Shown: positions 59,212-64,000 of the stretch, piece after piece | Layout of the letters: each line of letters starts with the position of its first letter | Numbering within the stretch: position 1 is the stretch's first letter | The notes under the pieces: generated by a model | What the model was told of the DNA's origin: nothing | Seen by the model: only the letters and a program-made list of their open reading frames with translations | Database searches by the model: none | Translations under genes and position numbers: made by a program | Source of the DNA: Morella rubra | Taxonomy: Eukaryota > Streptophyta > Magnoliopsida > Fagales > Myricaceae | DNA: 64,000 nt | Direction: 5' to 3' | Assembly (NCBI GenBank): GCA_003952965.2 | Contig: CM025849.1 | Location: 14,135,774-14,199,773 of the forward strand

Positions 59212-60824
59212 GCATGATTACTTCCTTTGTATCAAGAGTTGGCTGTAACTGCTTTGAATTTATATTAGACCTAGTACGCAAATACTACATGTTCTTTTTG
59301 AGAGATCGTATTGTGGGTTAGTTGATGGTGCAGAACCTCATGAAATCCTGTCTCTTGCATAAGTTATTATTTACATCTGGATTCTGGAACTAAAAGCCAA
59401 ACCATCAGAGATACATAGTAAATATACGTTTTTCAAATATCTCCAATTCAAATTTAAGCCTGTCATATGCAAAGTGGGGTTATCGTTCTCACCTCTGAGA
59501 GTCTAAAGCATGGATATGCGAGGAGCACACTTTCAAGAATAGATGTCTCGGGCACCCATCCTTATGATGGCAATAAATATGGTAAATGTTATATTCGTTT
59601 CGGCGCTATGTCAATCAATGTGATATAATGTCTGCACCATAATAAACATATACGTTTAATCAACTGGAGATCTGCTTAATCAATTGAATCAAGATCCTAA
59701 AATCTGTGTTCATATGCAATCACATTTCCTAGCTCATGGGAACTGGAGCTCATATTATGCTAATGCTATCCTCGGTGCTGTTGGTGCTCACATCTTATCA
59801 GTAAAAAGAGCATAGAGTCGATAGGTCCACAGCTCCATTTCAAATGTACTATTCATCAAGGCAGTATTCATTCTTTCTGCTTCTTTCCTTTATATTCAGG
59901 AGCAGGCAGGTCTGTTTCTTCCACAAATGTTCAAGAAGATGCTGGGTACTCTGCTTCGTCACCGAAGTCCAGTTCAAGTAACTCTTGTTTTTGTATGATT
60001 AAATTGATATTCAAGATGTGGTCTTTCTTCCAACTTCTCGTCGTAGTTTTTACCCTCTCTCCTCACACCCCTCATCGCCTTCCCTGCTCTTTCGTGCATA
60101 ATACCTCAGTCAAATCCCGCCTGCACCAAGGAACAGGGAGATCAAGGGATAAAATGGAAAAACTAGTTGCTCGACTCCTACAGCATTTGTTCTCCAAAAC
60201 ATGAGGGATAAACTTTCTTTCCCCTGATGTCTTCGTATGAGTAGTTCAAAATTAGTTGGAATCTTCTATTAGTCGTAATATGTAAGCTTTATTTGTGTTA
60301 CTGTGTACGTGTTGATGTCGAGCACAATGTTTTGAAAAAGGCTTTGCTGTTTGTGCGAAGCTTGTTGGTTTTTGTATATCTTTTGGTTGTAATAGGGCTG
60401 GATAAAAATGTGTTTGGGGAAACGAGATGGACCATTCTCCATATGCTCCTTATAACCTCGAGATTTAAACTATAAGGCTACATCATGAGGTTGATTTTGG
60501 CCTCGATATATAACTTTTGGTTAATTACGGTTATGAGAAAATATTAATAATATTCTCTAAAACTTCTGCGTTAATTAATTATCATACGGAAACTAGCTAT
60601 ATAATAACTAGATTAAACATTGATGGGATGCAAAGCAAGTAATCTGCAACCCTCAAGAAAGATTAGTAGGGATCATACTAATTGAAGCTCCTCAAATGCT
60701 TAGAATAACGAACCGCTACTCAGTTAAGGACTTTTCTTGACAAGCACATCTGGATATATAGCTTTGGTAAAGGATAATAATTTATCTCTACTTTTTTTCA
60801 TTCACTTCTAGATATAGTTTGGGT

Positions 60825-60960
60825 AAAGTGAAAGTAAGTAATTTATTCTATTCTTTGTAGTCCTATATAATTTCGGTAAAGTGAAAGCAAGTAATTTATT
60901 CTCTTCTTTGTAGTCCTATAGGTAAAGTACAAGTAATTTATTCTCTTCTAAGAATCCTTT
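60825..60960. repeat. Local triplication specific to copy 2
   Basis: GGTAAAGTGAAAGTAAGTAATTTATTCT-type units occur three times (GGTAAAGT near 60832, 60874 and 60920, each followed by AAGTAATTTATTCT). Copy 1 has a single GGTAAACAAAGCAAGTAATTTATTCT-type unit near 50043. Two of the three are separated by TTCTTTGTAGTCCTATA. Confidence 0.8.
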
Positions 60961-61316
60961 CAAGATATATATACATGTGACAATCTAACATCCTGAAAAC
61001 ATTTAGAAAATAGAGTATCAATTAATTCATCGGTCTTTCTTTCATCAATCGCTCAAGAGAAGTGAGGTAAGTTTCATATTTCCATCGTCTATAGATACAT
61101 TCTTCTTTATATACAATCTCCTACATAGATTAGATAGTATCTGACTTTAATACTTAATTTGAAAGTGTTTTAGGAATGAAACAATTTTTTATCTTCGATA
61201 ATAAAAAAGCATGCTACAAAAAAAAATTCCTAAATGTCACCAAATCGTCCAATAACTTAATTATTATCTACCAATGACAAAATTGTACACCAATTGATTA
61301 GTTTAGTTTTGTAATC

Positions 61317-61725
61317 ATTTGTCTTTGATGCAATGAGCATGCTTAAATTAGAATAAATGTGTATATATGCATACCCTCAATACGACATTTTCGGTCTTTA
61401 GTGGTGAAATTTTTTGTCACTAGATCAGATACTATTTTCGTCATAGAAGCTTATCAGCAACGAAAAAAACAATTTCATCCTGAAGCCCGGTCGCAGATGT
61501 TCATCAGTGACGAAAATTCAAAATTATCCCCAAGTATATCTGTTCGAACAATTAGATTCTATTCAAACAAGCATATATGTCCAAATTAACAAAGTTTAAT
61601 GATGAATTTGGCTCTCTTTAAATGCCAAAACATTCTCAAAAAGTACTAGTTCTCATCATAAATATCTTATCAATACACAAAATATATATTTGTCTTTGAT
61701 GCAATGAGCATGCTTAAATTAGAAT
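61317..61725. repeat. 38-bp direct repeats flanking a 333-bp segment
   Basis: The 38-bp block at 61317-61354, which includes GATGCAATGAGCATGC, is repeated exactly at 61688-61725. The intervening DNA has GTCACTAGATCAG and CAGTGACGAAAATTC phrases resembling MITE interiors. The unit could be a tandem duplication with divergence or an insertion with a very long flanking repeat. Confidence 0.85.
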
Positions 61726-62190
61726 CTATATATATGCCCTTATTAGTAAACTATTGCTTTCTTATATTTCTTATATGATATCTCTATTTTCCGAATTATT
61801 TTCTTCCTCGTATTTTTCTAAAAACTTTTGTTTTCATCTACTTACAAGCATGCTTTGGAGGCATGCAAATTAAACATATGTACATGTTTATGAGTAAGCA
61901 TACGAGATATATAGCAATGGTAGCTATAAATTGATCTTGTTAATGGCGGATCTTGTGGCTTGGTTGCTGAAAGTTAACTCTTTGGAATTTGACAATTCTA
62001 ATCACCACTGATTTCAAACTTTTTACTCAAACATTGTTTGACAATGAAGTGCATGCATGGCTATAGACTTTTTTAATCAATATTATTAGACCAATTAGCA
62101 TGTGTTGCATCCTTCCGCGCCATTCTTAAAAGCTTAGCTCCTTTGTCTTCAACCCCTCATATACATGAACAGGAAAGGGTGCAGAATATT
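61726..62190. promoter_or_regulatory. Upstream region of the DUF4220 gene
   Basis: AT-rich with no ORF of interest. It is the likely promoter region of the downstream gene by position only. No confident TATA box can be assigned among many AT runs. Confidence 0.3.
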
Positions 62191-64000
62191 ATGAATCCAA
62201 TCCCAGTTTGGGTGAGGAAATTATGGAACGCCTGGGACATTCGGGTCATGATTCTCCTCAGCTTCATCTTACAAGTAACTCTCCTCATCTTAGGAAACCG
62301 CAGGAAATACTGTGCCAGTAGTGGATAAGTCTCGTTGTTTGGGTTGCGTACTTAATGGCTGATTGGGTGGCCACAGCTGCCTTAGGCAACCTTACACAGG
62401 CCCAAGTTGATTCCACTAATGTTGTTCATCCAACCAACGAAGTACTAAAGGCATTGTGGGCGCCATTGCTATTACTGCACCTTGGTGGACCAGGTACCGT
62501 AACTGCATATGCCTACGAAGATAATAGTTTGTGGCTGAGACACTTGGTTGGGGCAATTGTCCAACTGGTCCTAGCCATTTATGTCGTCCTTTTGTCTTGG
62601 ACTACTTCTTGGCTCTCATTCCTAACATTTCCTCTTCTCTTGGTCGGAGTTATTAAGAATGGGGAGCGGGTCTGGATTCTTCGTTTGGCGGGCAGTCAAT
62701 GGATATCAGGCAATATACCTTATTCCGAATGGCAGCGGAAAATCTTGATAATTCTTGTGAGGCAGAGGCTTTAATTAGGGTAACCTCTCTCATCCAGATT
62801 CTGGCTATTCAGGCTTGCTATTTTTAATTTCTTCTCCGCAAAGGGCAGGTTCACCAATAATATGTTAACTGGATTAGGTCCAGTATACGTAAGACTGGTT
62901 GGAAACGGACAATCCCGAACTTACCTTTGTGAAAGAAGCAATAAGCTCAATGGGAATAGCGGGGATTGAAGTGTTTGACATAATAGAGATTGAATTGGGT
63001 TATCTATTTGATGTGCTCTACACGAAGGCCTTCCTAACTTACACTTGGTCGGGATGCATCCTCCTTTATCAGTTCCTTCTGTTCGTTCTCCGCTTTGTTA
63101 ATGATTTTATTAATTGTCTTCGTGAAGGAGAAGTCATGCCATTGCTACTCAAATGTTGATACAAGTATCTCTATTGTCCTCTTGGTTGGAGCTGTTGTAC
63201 TAGAATTCTATGGGATAATTTTGCTTCGCTCTTCAGATTGGCCAGTGCGAATTGGACAAAACTGGTTGCCATGTGAAATCTTCAGAAGGCTTCCTTGGCT
63301 ATTTGAAAAGCATAAAAAGAGGTGGTCACGTTCATTGGGACAATATTCTCTACTAGCTTCTTGCTTCAATCATAGAACAGGAAAGCTTTGTGGAGTCCTA
63401 GAACGGCTTGGCATCGACGAAATATTGCTAGACAGGTTTCAGCACAACACTTTCGTGGAAGTGCCAGTCTCTTTAAAGTCAGTGATCATTAAATATCTAT
63501 TAGTTGGCGCAATTTCATCTATTTCATCGAGGGGTCAAACGGCACTCGAACAGCATCGCTGTTACGACGGGAAGCTAAAAGAAAGCACCAAGTTAGAGTT
63601 CCCTGAAAGCATCCTCAAGTGGCACATTGCAACAGACATTTGCTACCACCTTTCTGATCCCAGCATAGGAAATAGCGATGAAGAAATGGAAACAAGTAAA
63701 ATCCTATCGGATTATATGATGTATCTTCTACTCATGCATCCTTCTATGTTTCTATCCCCAGCCGAGCAAGAAGAACTTGATGGGCTACTTACAAATCAAC
63801 GATCAACTCTGATAAAGTGTTTGAAGGGAGGAAGACCAGCTACAAATCTGAGGGAAGCTTGTGCATTGTTTAGGAGCAGCGAAAGACTCGCTGAAGAGTT
63901 AATAAATAGAGAAGATAAGTGGAAAGTGATGCAGTCTGTGTGGGCGGAGATGTTGTGTTACGCAGCAATTCACAGTGATAAAGTATACCATCTTCGAGAA
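62191..64000 (+). pseudogene. DUF4220/DUF594 membrane protein, frame-disrupted, cut by the window end
   Basis: Plant DUF4220-DUF594 proteins are multi-pass membrane proteins of unknown function. The start MNPIPVWVRKLWNAWD (62191), the helix VMILLSFILQVTLLILGN and RRKYCAS are typical. The next family segment, WISLVVWVAYLMADW, is in another frame, with the shift near 62320. Later shifts occur near 62705, just before ENLDNSCEAEALIRV, and a stop follows QACYF near 62828. GYLFDVLYTK then resumes, and another shift lies near 63130. From 63131 to the window end 290 codons are open. They include YSNVDTSISIVLLVGA, SDYMMYLLLMHPSMF and WAEMLCYAA, the DUF594 part. Either this is a young pseudogene or the assembly has indel errors. 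The 3' end lies outside the window. Confidence 0.85.

Larger units (their letters stand above)
50538..61293. repeat. 11-kb direct duplication, copy 2
   Basis: Begins with GTCTTGTAGTCGTTC directly after the gap, matching 39423, and is collinear to ATTGATTAGTTTA at 61293, matching 50440. About the first 6.2 kb are nearly identical to copy 1. From about 57000 substitutions increase. From 58130 to 60200 the differences are mostly short deletions. Confidence 0.95.

Overview
The window is nuclear DNA from a flowering plant, most likely a woody eudicot; I cannot name the species. The evidence is GT-AG introns, AT-rich intergenic DNA, plant-type transposons and three recognisable plant gene families. 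There are no bacterial operons, rRNA or tRNA genes, or CRISPR arrays.

Layout. Positions 1-2300 hold decayed retroelements (Ty1/copia pol end, LINE reverse-transcriptase tail) and an inverted-repeat MITE. Positions 3640-8422 hold an intact six-exon gene for the 20S proteasome beta-7 subunit (PBG1). Positions 8423-31700 have no gene I can support. They contain tandem duplications, MITEs, a short copia element with both LTRs and a tRNA-Met primer site, Ty3/gypsy-type LTRs, and a copia LTR interrupted by a LINE with a 14-bp target duplication. Positions 32100-37350 are a degenerate hAT transposon whose transposase half is present twice.

Positions 39423-61293 are an 11-kb segment present twice in direct orientation on either side of a 97-bp N gap (50441-50537). 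Each copy carries a 70-codon small protein gene, a CACTA-type non-autonomous transposon and a mitochondrial P-type PPR gene related to Arabidopsis At2g27800. The PPR gene is intact in copy 1 and broken by at least a dozen small deletions in copy 2. Both visible limits of the duplication coincide with the gap edges, so an unmerged haplotype or contig overlap is at least as likely as a true tandem duplication. From 62191 to the window end lies a DUF4220/DUF594 membrane-protein gene with several reading-frame breaks.

The genes do not form a pathway. The most interesting links are structural. The 5' leader of PBG1 is homologous to sequence about 1 kb upstream of the PPR gene 42 kb away. Duplicated segments at three places (hAT copy B, PPR copy 2, and perhaps the 22.7-kb patch) differ from their partners mainly by short deletions rather than substitutions. 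I found no new defence or metabolic system.
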